A DNA stretch of 40,294 bases from an uncultured Clostridia bacterium (GTDB lineage Bacteria > Bacillota > Clostridia > Oscillospirales > Ruminococcaceae): positions 1 to 40,294 of the forward strand of contig CALWZE010000069.1 of NCBI GenBank assembly GCA_944385925.1. Reading direction: 5' to 3'. Of the stretch, positions 32,546-40,176 are shown piece after piece. Positions within the stretch are counted from its first letter, which is position 1; the number at the start of each line of letters is the position of its first letter. The notes under the pieces are model-generated. The model did no database searches. It saw nothing but the letters and a program-made list of their open reading frames with translations, and was not told the DNA's origin. Position numbers and translations under genes: made by a program.

Positions 32546-33474
32546 TTTGCCGCCTCCGTTCCATACGGTTTTCTGCGGGTCCAGCCGTTGATATAGGGCA
32601 CAATCAGGTTCATCAGCAGGATCGCATAGGACACCCCTTCGGTCGAGTTGGCAAAGGTGCGGATAACTGCCGTGATCAGGCCGCAGCCCAATCCGAAAAT
32701 CAGTTTACCGGTATTTGTGTACGGCGTTGTCGTATAGTCGGTCGCCATGAAAAACGCGCCCAGGAAGAGGCCGCCGGACAGGATGGAGGCAAGCGGCGCC
32801 TCGCAGCCGAACAGCGCCAGGAAAATAAAGGTTGATCCGATATAGGCAATCGGAATAATCGGCTTGATAACGCCGCGCAGAATCAGATACAGGCCACCGA
32901 TCAGCAGCGCAAGGCAGCTTGTCTCTCCAAGCACGCCGCCATGGTTGCCGGCAAACAGGTCCCAAAGCGGGAGTTTTGCGCCGTTTCCCGCCGTGATGAC
33001 GCTCAGCGGCGTTGCGGAGGACAGGGCGTCCGCTGCCTGCGCAGGATAGGCATAATTGACCATGGTGCCGGTAAAGGAGACCGCCATGATGACCCGCCCG
33101 GCAAGCGCCGGATTGACAAAGTTGCAGCCAATGCCGCCGAACAGCTGTTTAACGACCACGATGGTGACGATCGAACCAATAACCGCCTGCCAGACAGGCA
33201 GTGTCGCCGGCAGGTTGAACGCCAGCATAACGCCCGTCACAACCGCCGACAGGTCGCCGACCGGGACCGGCTTTTTGGCAAGCAGGCAATAGGCTGCTTC
33301 GCTCAAAACACAGCAGGCCACGCACACCGCGATGAGCAGCAGCGCACGGGCGCCAAAAAAGAGAAAGGATGCGATCATCGCCGGCACCATCGCGATGATG
33401 ACGTCCAGCATTATGCCGGTTGTCGTGCGCGGACTGGTGATGTGGGGCGAGGAGGTAACAGTCAGATTATTCAT
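32542..33474 (-). CDS. rnfD: Rnf complex subunit RnfD
   Basis: A 310-residue polytopic membrane subunit. SSPHITSPRTTTGIMLDVIIAMVPA at the N-terminus and GGIGCNFVNPALAGRV are characteristic. ALSSATPLS holds Thr155, the expected covalent FMN site. The start MNNLTVTSSPH at 33472-33474 overlaps the rnfC stop as ATGA and has GGCGGCGAG upstream; a longer frame into rnfC is not supported. Confidence 0.96.
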   Translation of the reverse strand: MNNLTVTSSPHITSPRTTTGIMLDVIIAMVPAMIASFLFFGARALLLIAVCVACCVLSEAAYCLLAKKPVPVGDLSAVVTGVMLAFNLPATLPVWQAVIGSIVTIVVVKQLFGGIGCNFVNPALAGRVIMAVSFTGTMVNYAYPAQAADALSSATPLSVITAGNGAKLPLWDLFAGNHGGVLGETSCLALLIGGLYLILRGVIKPIIPIAYIGSTFIFLALFGCEAPLASILSGGLFLGAFFMATDYTTTPYTNTGKLIFGLGCGLITAVIRTFANSTEGVSYAILLMNLIVPYINGWTRRKPYGTEAAK

Positions 33475-34784
33475 TTTTTGCTCGCCGCCTTTCTGATTTC
33501 GCCCTTGCTCAGGCGCATAATCTGGGTGATGGTCCTCTTTGCAGGACAAACAAAGGTACAGCTGCCGCATTCAATGCAGTTCATCGCGCCGAGCGCCTGC
33601 ATTTCCTCGACGTCGCCGCGCTCGAACGCGGTCTGAATTTCCGCCGGGGACAGGTTCATCGGACAGGCCTCTATGCAGCGTCCGCAGCGAATGCAGGGGT
33701 TATTTTTCAGCTGTCCAACCTGTTCGGGAGACAGCGCGAGAATCGCGTTGTTATTTTTCAAAATCGGGAACTCGTCGCTTGCAAGCGCCGTTCCCATCAT
33801 CGGACCGCCCATAAGCAGCTTTGCGCATTCGCCGCTGTAGCCGCCCGCCGCCTCGATAACCTCCCGCACCGGCGTGCCGATGGGAACCATCAGGTTGCAG
33901 CCGCGCGCGACCGCGCCGCCGTCCACCGTCAGCCGTTTGGAAACCAGCGGCATTCCCGTGCGCAGGTATTCATGAATAAAGGAGACCGTCGCCGTGTTCA
34001 GCACAAGGCAGCCCGCGTCCGCCGGCAGTTTGCCCGCGGGAACGACCCTGCCGGTCACGTTGGTGATCAGCACCTTTTCCGCGCCCTGCGGATAGGTGCT
34101 CGGCAGCTTGATCACCTCGATCTGTTTGCCCTCGCTCAGACGCCGAAGGGTCTCGATGGCGGCAGGTTTGTTCGCCTCCACCGCAATAACCGCCCGCTTT
34201 ATGCCGAGCAGCTCCCGCACCTTGCAGACGCCGCCGATGATCCGCTCGGGAAATTCCACCATTTCCCTGTAGTCCGACGTGATATACGGTTCGCACTCCG
34301 CCGCATTGACGATAAGCGTGTCCACATTTGCCCCTTCCGGAATGGACAGCTTGACATGGGTCGGGAAACCCGCACCGCCAAGTCCGACCAGTCCGGACTG
34401 CGCGATGGCCGCTACCAGACTCTTTGCATCGCTGACCTCGGGCGGCGCAATGGACGGGTTGGGCGTGAACTGTCCGTCGCTTTCGATGATTACCGCCTGC
34501 ACATGCGCGCCCATCGGATTGACCAGTTCGGTCAAACCGCTCACCGTGCCGCTGACCGAAGAATGCACATTGGCGGACACAAAGCCGCCGGCCTTGCCCA
34601 CCAGCGTTCCCACATAAACATGGTCGCCTTTCGCCACACAGGCTGCGGCGGGCGCGCCGATATGCTGGGACAGCAGAATGGTCACGCTCTTCGGACTGAG
34701 CAGCTTTTCAGTCGCGCAGTCCTGGGTGTTTTTGTAATGCGGTACCCGGGTACTGGATACATGTGGCTTTTTGAGGAAAATCAA
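33471..34784 (-). CDS. rnfC: Rnf complex subunit RnfC (NADH-binding)
   Basis: A 437-residue peripheral subunit thought to reduce NAD+. GLGGAGFPTHVKL and NAAECEPYITSDYR form the nucleotide- and FMN-binding region shared with NuoF. Two [4Fe-4S] ferredoxin motifs close the protein: Cys364/367/370/374 and Cys403/406/409/413. The start is TTG (34782-34784) with AAAGGGG nine bases upstream. It is the first rnf gene and begins 21 bases after the GT2 glycosyltransferase gene. Confidence 0.96.
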   Translation of the reverse strand: MIFLKKPHVSSTRVPHYKNTQDCATEKLLSPKSVTILLSQHIGAPAAACVAKGDHVYVGTLVGKAGGFVSANVHSSVSGTVSGLTELVNPMGAHVQAVIIESDGQFTPNPSIAPPEVSDAKSLVAAIAQSGLVGLGGAGFPTHVKLSIPEGANVDTLIVNAAECEPYITSDYREMVEFPERIIGGVCKVRELLGIKRAVIAVEANKPAAIETLRRLSEGKQIEVIKLPSTYPQGAEKVLITNVTGRVVPAGKLPADAGCLVLNTATVSFIHEYLRTGMPLVSKRLTVDGGAVARGCNLMVPIGTPVREVIEAAGGYSGECAKLLMGGPMMGTALASDEFPILKNNNAILALSPEQVGQLKNNPCIRCGRCIEACPMNLSPAEIQTAFERGDVEEMQALGAMNCIECGSCTFVCPAKRTITQIMRLSKGEIRKAASKK

Positions 34785-34805
34785 GCTGCAAAACCCCTTT
34801 CACGC

Positions 34806-35723
34806 TTAAATCGCAATCAGCTGGCCGAGATTGCGGACCAGCGTATTTTTATAAAATCCATAACGAAACACGGTCGCCAGCCGGCCGAATTTGCCCTTCT
34901 GCCCCATCGCGCCATAGGCGGCGCACAGCGCATACTGCTGCGGGGTAAGCCGGTTTTTATAAGTCTGCGCAAAACAGGCCGCCTGCGCAAACATTGCATC
35001 ATATATCGCCCGTGTTCCGGCGGTGTTGGCGAGCTTCTTTGCCGCGAGCATCGGGTCGGCGGCATTGTAAGCGCCGACCGAATTCCCGCCATGCTGCCTG
35101 TACAGGATGGTCGGCTCGTAAAGAACGCCGATTTTTCCAAACGCCGCCGCGACAAGCGCCGCCCACCAGTCATGCATTACCGCGCCCGCAGGCTTTTCCG
35201 CAATCAGCGTGCGCAGCGCGCGGTTGATCATAACCGTGCATCCGGTCACGTTGTTCTGCGCGAGCAGCTCGCGCAGGCTGTTTCGCTCGGGAGACAGCTT
35301 TTCATAGCGAAACAGGGAAGGCGCCGTCACCTTAAGTTCGCCATCCGCGACAGAAAGGTCGGTATGCACCAGAATCGGGCACTCTTTTCCCTGGCTTTTT
35401 TCCAGCTCCTTCATTTTTGCAAGGGTCTTTTCGACCTTGTCCGGCAGCCAGAAATCATCCGCGTCCGCAAACATAAGGTAATCGTCCTCATGCTCCAGCA
35501 GCAGCCGGAAAAAGTTGTTGCAGGCGCTGCCGGAAGGCGCGTCGCTTCGCACCGCGCTCACCCGCGGGTCGGTATATCCGGACGCGATCGCGAAGCTGTC
35601 ATCGCTTGAGCAGTCATCTCTTATGTACAGCCGAAAGTCGGCGCAGCTCTGCGCAAGGATCGAATCGATCAGCGTTTTCAGATGCGCGCCGTTATTGTAA
35701 ACCGCAAGCAGTATTGAAATCAT
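34806..35723 (-). CDS. Family 2 glycosyltransferase
   Basis: A 305-residue GT2 enzyme with a GT-A fold. ISILLAVYNNGAHLKTLIDSIL opens the nucleotide-sugar domain, RDDCSSDDS follows, and the metal-binding DxD is Asp87-Ala-Asp89 in FADADDFWLPDK. MHDWW near 190 is typical of the RgpB-like rhamnosyltransferase branch. It probably adds a sugar to a wall polysaccharide or glycolipid; donor and acceptor are unknown. The ATG overlaps the end of the glutaredoxin-like gene as ATGA, and rnfC follows after 21 bases, so it sits inside the predicted Rnf transcript. Confidence 0.9.
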   Translation of the reverse strand: MISILLAVYNNGAHLKTLIDSILAQSCADFRLYIRDDCSSDDSFAIASGYTDPRVSAVRSDAPSGSACNNFFRLLLEHEDDYLMFADADDFWLPDKVEKTLAKMKELEKSQGKECPILVHTDLSVADGELKVTAPSLFRYEKLSPERNSLRELLAQNNVTGCTVMINRALRTLIAEKPAGAVMHDWWAALVAAAFGKIGVLYEPTILYRQHGGNSVGAYNAADPMLAAKKLANTAGTRAIYDAMFAQAACFAQTYKNRLTPQQYALCAAYGAMGQKGKFGRLATVFRYGFYKNTLVRNLGQLIAI

Positions 35724-35983
35724 TTTTCCAGCGCCGCGTCGAATACCGCGCGGACATCCTCCCTGTTTGCCGCCCCTTCATGCAGCTTGTTTCCTTCAAC
35801 GTAGTAGGTCGGCACATAATAATAGTCATATCGGTCCGCAAGTTCCGGCTGCTTCTGTTCATCGATCCGCTCGATTTCCAGCGCGGCATATTCGGGATGC
35901 TCCGCGCGCAGTTCGGACTCATATTTCATCGCCCTTTGGCAATATGGACAAGAGGGGAAATAGAACATTGTGATTTTTTTCAC
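35720..35983 (-). CDS. Glutaredoxin/thioredoxin-like protein, CPYC active site
   Basis: An 87-residue thioredoxin-fold protein. The redox motif Cys12-Pro-Tyr-Cys15 follows KKITMFYFPS, and the cis-proline segment is VPTYYVEG. It probably reduces disulfides or mixed thiols in the cytosol. The start is GTG at 35981-35983 with AAAGGA eleven bases upstream; an in-frame ATG five codons later is possible. A clear promoter lies upstream, so it appears to be the first gene of the transcript that continues into the GT2 gene and the rnf genes. Confidence 0.9.
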   Translation of the reverse strand: MKKITMFYFPSCPYCQRAMKYESELRAEHPEYAALEIERIDEQKQPELADRYDYYYVPTYYVEGNKLHEGAANREDVRAVFDAALEK

Positions 35984-36022
35984 TAATTCATCTTTCCTTT
36001 CAATTTGTTCGGTTTCTTTAAC

Positions 36023-36051
36023 ATTATAGTTCGGATATTTGCGAAAGTCTA
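36023..36051 (-). promoter_or_regulatory. Promoter ahead of the glutaredoxin-GT2-rnf genes
   Basis: On the minus strand, TAGACT (36046-36051) and TATAAT (36023-36028) are 17 bases apart: a full -10 and a four-of-six -35. No other strong promoter was seen before rnfC. Confidence 0.65.
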
Positions 36052-36337
36052 GGTCTTTCGCTCGCTTTTTGTGGTGATTCTTGTCAAATTTTTATTTTGA
36101 TTTTTGTGCAGTCCGGATGAGGGCTTTTTATTCTGCCACATTTTTCGCCTGTTTTTTGTCAAAATTTTAAGCACTTTTCAAATTAAGACAAAAATCTATT
36201 TTCAACCATTGGGGGATTCCGCAGCTGAAAGCTTCAAGAGCGGTTTGTGCGCCGCAGCCGGCCCACCCTTCAGGGCTCGAGCGTTTTTCCCATCCGTGCA
36301 GAGGTTATGTGAGAAAAACTGTTCAGACAGATAATTT
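36052..36337. other. AT-rich non-coding gap
   Basis: Nearly 300 bases between the promoter at 36023 and the terminator at 36338. No gene or RNA recognised. Confidence 0.5.
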
Positions 36338-36374
36338 TAAAAAAAGGCAGCGGCCCATTGCGGGCGGCTGCCTT
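36338..36374 (-). terminator. Terminator after the second DUF4358 lipoprotein
   Basis: AAGGCAGC (36344-36351) pairs with GCTGCCTT (36367-36374), with an inner GCCC/GGGC pairing. A long T run follows on the minus strand. Confidence 0.88.
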
Positions 36375-36385
36375 CAAAAGGATTT

Positions 36386-36853
36386 TTAAGCAAAATAACT
36401 CTCGGCCAGTTTCTGTGCCTGCTCATACTGCTCGGCAGTGATGAAAACGACATACTGACCCTTGGACATGATCACTGCGTTTTCAATGCGCGGCACTGCG
36501 TCCGGCGCATAAGACTCATAGGTAGACAGCAAATCGTCTCTATGGGTCTCCAACTGGGCAACCAGCGATTCGGCGGACTTGGCGTCTGCGCATTCAAACA
36601 GGCCCCATTCCTCTCCGGTAGCTCCCGCGCCCATGTAATATTGCGCGGAAACATAGAGACTGGAGTCCAGTCCGACCATACCCGCAATGCTTTCAGCCGC
36701 CACAGGCTGAAGCTCGGTATCCAAAAACAGTCCGGCCTTCGAGATCTCGGCGCCGATCGCGTCCAGATCCAGCTCAACCTTTTCCTGCCCGCCGCATGCG
36801 GCAAGCGAAAACACCAATACAAGCGCCATCAGCGCAATTATCAACTTTTTCAA
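36386..36853 (-). CDS. DUF4358 lipoprotein coupled to the SGNH gene
   Basis: A 155-residue predicted lipoprotein with signal LKKLIIALMALVLVFSLAACGG and lipobox LAAC. The mature part LDLDAIGAEISKAGLF and the C-terminal ENAVIMSKGQYVVFITAE fit DUF4358. The start is TTG at 36851-36853, which overlaps the SGNH stop as TTGA, with GGAG eleven bases upstream. It is therefore probably made together with the SGNH protein. It is a paralogue of the gene at 29062. Confidence 0.83.
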   Translation of the reverse strand: MKKLIIALMALVLVFSLAACGGQEKVELDLDAIGAEISKAGLFLDTELQPVAAESIAGMVGLDSSLYVSAQYYMGAGATGEEWGLFECADAKSAESLVAQLETHRDDLLSTYESYAPDAVPRIENAVIMSKGQYVVFITAEQYEQAQKLAESYFA

Positions 36854-37707
36854 TTTGTGTATAACTCCTTTTTCACGGTGTGGGTCACAAGATAATCGTG
36901 CCAAATATCGAAACAATCTGTGTTCAGATTGATTCCGTCTCCGGTATACTCGGCCGGCAGCGCGCCGGTCTCGTCCGCATAAGCGGCATTAAGATCCAGG
37001 AAATAGACCTCTTTTTTTGCGCACATCGCCTGCAGCTGGGTATTGAAAAGAGCAACCCGCTCGTTGTTATAGCTGTCGCCCGACGCGCTGCGGTTCGCAG
37101 AAATGGGGATGATCGCCTGCACATAGATAGATGTTAACGGCTGCGCCGCGCGGATGTTGTCGATCAATGCACCGTATTCCTCAATAAAGGAATCGACGTA
37201 GGGCCAGCCGAGTTCATTTGTTCCAAATCCGATATAAATCGCGGAATAGGGCTTTTCCGCAAGCGCCTGCGCAATAGTTTCTCCGTTTTCTCCAAACGAA
37301 TAGTCCCACGCGCCGCTCACGCTGACGTTGGAACTGGCAAGCGCTTTGGCGTCCCCGATGTTGCCGTACATCGAAAGGCCAAGGGTGCGGGAATCGCCGA
37401 TGAAGAGCACATCCGTGAAATAAGCGTCCGAAACCTTTTCGCTTTCCGGCACCGGCAGGGCGAAATCATACAAATTGACATACTGCGCAAGACCCGTGTC
37501 GGCAGCCGCAACGGCAGGTCCGATCTGCGCGAATCCCGCCGGTTTTGGCGTCACCTTTCCTCCGAAGATCGCTCGAAACAGAAGAACGATCAGGGTCATC
37601 AGCAATGCGAGGATCGCAAGGCAGATCGCGCCGAAAATCACCCGGCGGATCATGACTTTGCGCTTGCGTCTTCTATATTCTTCGGGAGAAAGCTTTCGTC
37701 TCGCCAT
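36850..37707 (-). CDS. SGNH/GDSL-like protein, membrane-anchored
   Basis: A 285-residue protein with a very basic N-terminus (ARRKLSPEEYRRRKRK), one membrane helix (about 20-45) and an extracytoplasmic SGNH-like domain. Block I is FIGDSRTLG with Ser106; block III is IGFGTNELGWP with Asn164. Where the family has Asp-x-x-His, this protein has DGINLN with Asp257 and Asn260 instead of His, so esterase activity is doubtful. The ATG at 37705-37707 has AAGGAG six bases upstream and a consensus promoter nearby. It is followed by the coupled DUF4358 lipoprotein; a role in wall or polysaccharide modification is inferred. Confidence 0.85.
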   Translation of the reverse strand: MARRKLSPEEYRRRKRKVMIRRVIFGAICLAILALLMTLIVLLFRAIFGGKVTPKPAGFAQIGPAVAAADTGLAQYVNLYDFALPVPESEKVSDAYFTDVLFIGDSRTLGLSMYGNIGDAKALASSNVSVSGAWDYSFGENGETIAQALAEKPYSAIYIGFGTNELGWPYVDSFIEEYGALIDNIRAAQPLTSIYVQAIIPISANRSASGDSYNNERVALFNTQLQAMCAKKEVYFLDLNAAYADETGALPAEYTGDGINLNTDCFDIWHDYLVTHTVKKELYTN

Positions 37708-37750
37708 TGGGCACTCCTTCACGCAATTCAACAGACATTATCTATTCAAA

Positions 37751-37779
37751 ATTGTAGCTGAACCGCGCGCCCTTGTCAA
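37751..37779 (-). promoter_or_regulatory. Promoter of the SGNH-DUF4358 unit
   Basis: On the minus strand, TTGACA (37774-37779) and TACAAT (37751-37756) have 17-base spacing: a perfect -35 and a five-of-six -10. Confidence 0.85.
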
Positions 37780-37802
37780 TTCCGGTCAACTTTTGCGAAA
37801 AT

Positions 37803-37838
37803 AGCCCGGACCTTGTTGACGAATCAACTGTCCGGGCT
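37803..37838 (-). terminator. Hairpin after the 60-aa membrane protein gene
   Basis: AGCCCGGAC (37803-37811) pairs with GTCCGGGCT (37830-37838); inside, GTTGA and TCAAC pair around TTCG on the minus strand. The tail ATTTTCG is a weak U-run. Confidence 0.65.
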
Positions 37839-37912
37839 TACAATACGCTGGGAACCGCGCCATGGGCGGCTCTGAAAGATTCCGACGGAGATTTGTCTGC
37901 CTCCGGCCGTGT

Positions 37913-38095
37913 TTAAAAAACCTTTTTAAGCGCCTGGCCGTGCAGCTTGCTGCGGAACAGCGCGGAGGAACAGAGCATTTTCTCCATCAGGCAGATCCGT
38001 ATGCAAACCGCAATGCTGCACCCGAGCACAATCAGCCCGCCAACAGCTGCCGCGCCGAGAATCAGCCTGTCCGCTTCTCTTGCCATCCATCTCAT
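37913..38095 (-). CDS. Small single-span membrane protein, 60 aa
   Basis: A 60-residue frame starting MRWMAREADR, with AAAGGGG eight bases before the ATG at 38093-38095. Residues 11-35 (LILGAAAVGGLIVLGCSIAVCIRIC) form one strong membrane helix, and a basic C-terminal tail follows (FRSKLHGQALKKVF). No family recognised. The good ribosome binding site and the hairpin downstream support it as a real one-gene unit; a longer in-frame extension overlaps trmL in antisense and is not favoured. Confidence 0.55.
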   Translation of the reverse strand: MRWMAREADRLILGAAAVGGLIVLGCSIAVCIRICLMEKMLCSSALFRSKLHGQALKKVF

Positions 38096-38300
38096 TCGGT
38101 TTTCCCCTTTCTGCCGCGATCTGCGGCGCAAATTATATAAAGATTCTGTTTTTAGTTTCTCCGCTCCTCCCTTTTCTATTCCGCCGCATTTTCTGTGCAT
38201 GCGGCGATTGCCAAAAGCTGTACGGGCCGCCGAGCATATTACTGCCGGCACAAAACGGCAGTGTAAAAAGGGATTGCGGACAACCTGAAAAGGAGTTATC

Positions 38301-38795
38301 ATGCAGCTGAATATTGTTCTTGTCGAACCGCAAATTCCGCAAAATACCGGAAACATCGCCCGCACCTGCGCCGCAACCGGCGCGCGGCTGCACCTGGTGG
38401 AACCAATGGGGTTTCGGGTGGACGATGCCAAGCTTAAAAGAGCCGGATTGGACTACTGGTATTTGCTGGACATCACCTACTATCGCGATCTGGAGGATTT
38501 TTTTGACCGCAATCCGAACGGCCCCTTCTTTTATTTCTCCACCAAGGCGGCGCGTGTACACAGCGAAGCCGCCTACCCGGACGGCTCTTATCTGGTTTTC
38601 GGGCGCGAAGACCGCGGACTTCCCGAGAGCCTGCTGCGGCGGAATTACGCGCAGAGCGTCCGCATTCCCATGATCAGCGAGGCCCGCAGCCTGAACCTCT
38701 CCAACTCGGTTGCGATCGCCGTCTATGAGGCCTTGCGTCAGAACGACTATCCGGGTCTGCTGGAAACGGGCAAACTGACCGGACGCGCGGACTGA
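38301..38795 (+). CDS. trmL: tRNA (cytidine/uridine-34 2'-O)-methyltransferase TrmL
   Basis: A 164-residue SPOUT-class methyltransferase that 2'-O-methylates the wobble base of some tRNAs. MQLNIVLVEPQIPQNTGNIARTCAATG is the family start. The trefoil-knot AdoMet site is formed by YLVFGREDRGLPE and IPMISEARSLNLSNSVAIAVYEALRQ. The length is normal. AAAGGAG is five bases before the ATG. A CGGCAGT-type inverted repeat lies in the leader around 38240-38262. Confidence 0.96.
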   Translation: MQLNIVLVEPQIPQNTGNIARTCAATGARLHLVEPMGFRVDDAKLKRAGLDYWYLLDITYYRDLEDFFDRNPNGPFFYFSTKAARVHSEAAYPDGSYLVFGREDRGLPESLLRRNYAQSVRIPMISEARSLNLSNSVAIAVYEALRQNDYPGLLETGKLTGRAD

Positions 38796-39115
38796 TCCGG
38801 GAAATTTTCGCCCTTCTTTTATGGGTCCGCGCCTGCTTTTACCGGGTCCGGGACGCCCGCGCAGAAAAGCGGCCGGGTCCTGCACGATTTTGCGGGGAAG
38901 TCATTGCGGTTTTCGCACACAGCATATTTTCATGTCTGTGCCGGCCTTCTCTTCAAATTTGCTTTTTTATTGGAGATCGTCCGTTTCCGTTTTTTCTTTG
39001 GACAAACTTTTCTGTTCTGAGCGCCGTTTCGCGCAGAGCCATCCGTCTCAGGTCTGCGCCGGTTTGGATATTTTAATGAACTACCTTGCGGCAGATACCG
39101 CAGAAAGGGGAAACT
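38796..39115. other. Non-coding gap between trmL and the phosphodiesterase gene
   Basis: About 320 bases; no supported gene, RNA or terminator recognised. Confidence 0.45.
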
Positions 39116-39967
39116 ATGACTGTATTATGGATTCTTCTGGGCGCCGTCGTCCTGATCGCCGCGCTCTGGCTGTTTATGATTTTTCCCGCGCGGGCAGATG
39201 ATACGGCCCGCCAAAAATTCGCCGGGCGGTGCTACGCGCACCGCGGACTGTACGACAATGCGGCGGGACTGCCGGAGAATTCGCTGCCTGCCTTTGAAAA
39301 CGCCATGCGCAAAGGGTACGGGTGCGAACTGGACGTTCAATTCACCAAGGATAAAAAACTGATCGTGTTTCACGACAACGACTTCAAGCGGTCCAGCGGG
39401 GTGGATACCCCGGTATGGGAGCTCACCTATGAAGAGATCCTGCGCCTTCCTCTGTTCGGTACGGCGGAAAAGGTGCCGCTTTTCAGCGAGGTGCTCCGCA
39501 CCGTAGACGGGCGCAATCCGCTGATTGTGGAAATCAAGGCCGAAGGGCTGAACATGGCCTGGTATGCGGAAGTCTGCGCGGCAACAATGGAGGCGCTGCG
39601 CGGCTATAAAGGGGACTACTGCGTTGAAAGCTTTCATCCGATGGTTGTCCGCTGGCTGCGGCGGAACGCGCCTTCGGTCATCCGCGGGCAGCTGGTCAAC
39701 GGGCATGCCAGCAGCCCGAACCTGCCTTTTTCAATCGCATTTCCGATCGAACAGCTCTGGACCAATTTTCTGACCCGTCCTCATTTTATCGCCTACAAAG
39801 AGCAGGACCGCAACGCCGCCCTTCGCATTGTGCAGAAACTCGGCGCAATGTCGGTCATGTGGACGGTCCGCAGCCCCGAGCGGCACGCAGAGCTTATCAA
39901 GCAGGAGGACGCCGTCATTTTTGAACATTACCAGCCCGAGCCGCGCTATGCAGCCGGCCAAGGTTAA
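39116..39967 (+). CDS. Glycerophosphodiester phosphodiesterase family protein
   Basis: A 283-residue GDPD-family protein with an N-terminal membrane helix (3-23) and a TIM-barrel catalytic domain. His42-Arg43 are in YAHRGLYDN, Glu71 and Asp73 in GCELDVQFTKD, and His86 in VFHDND; these are the expected active-site residues. The C-terminal MWTVRSPE is also conserved. It should release glycerol-3-phosphate from glycerophosphodiesters, perhaps from lipid or teichoic-acid turnover at the membrane. The start MTVLWILLG has AAAGGGG five bases upstream; an earlier ATG at 39086 does not. Confidence 0.92.
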   Translation: MTVLWILLGAVVLIAALWLFMIFPARADDTARQKFAGRCYAHRGLYDNAAGLPENSLPAFENAMRKGYGCELDVQFTKDKKLIVFHDNDFKRSSGVDTPVWELTYEEILRLPLFGTAEKVPLFSEVLRTVDGRNPLIVEIKAEGLNMAWYAEVCAATMEALRGYKGDYCVESFHPMVVRWLRRNAPSVIRGQLVNGHASSPNLPFSIAFPIEQLWTNFLTRPHFIAYKEQDRNAALRIVQKLGAMSVMWTVRSPERHAELIKQEDAVIFEHYQPEPRYAAGQG

Positions 39968-39982
39968 ACAGCACTTGCTGAC

Positions 39983-40022
39983 GCCGCTTCGTTCTTTTTT
40001 GAAGAATCGGAGCGGCTTTTCT
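39983..40022 (+). terminator. Terminator after the phosphodiesterase gene
   Basis: GCCGCTTCG (39983-39991) pairs with CGGAGCGGC (40008-40016), with one T-G pair, followed by TTTTCTC. Confidence 0.8.
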
Positions 40023-40065
40023 CGTTTTAAGTACAGCTTATTATCTGTATTTAATAAAGACCGGT

Positions 40066-40094
40066 TTGACAAAGAATGCCCAAAAGTGTATTTT
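40066..40094 (+). promoter_or_regulatory. Promoter for the last gene
   Basis: TTGACA (40066-40071) and TATTTT (40089-40094) are 17 bases apart with TG upstream of the -10. A TATAAT nearby at 40099 lacks a -35. A CCGGG/CCCGG hairpin lies in the leader. Confidence 0.5.
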
Positions 40095-40176
40095 CTTCAT
40101 ATAATGGCAGTTTTCTGCACAGATGTTTTGACTGCTATACCGGGCTTGAAACCCGGGTACAGGAGAGGAGTAAACT

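Noticed and set aside
33972..35609. A 545-codon open frame on the plus strand
   Set aside because: Antisense to rnfC and the GT2 gene, with low-complexity basic composition.
37913..38431. A 172-aa minus-strand protein covering the 60-aa gene
   Set aside because: The extra N-terminal part is antisense to trmL; the internal ATG has a proper ribosome binding site.
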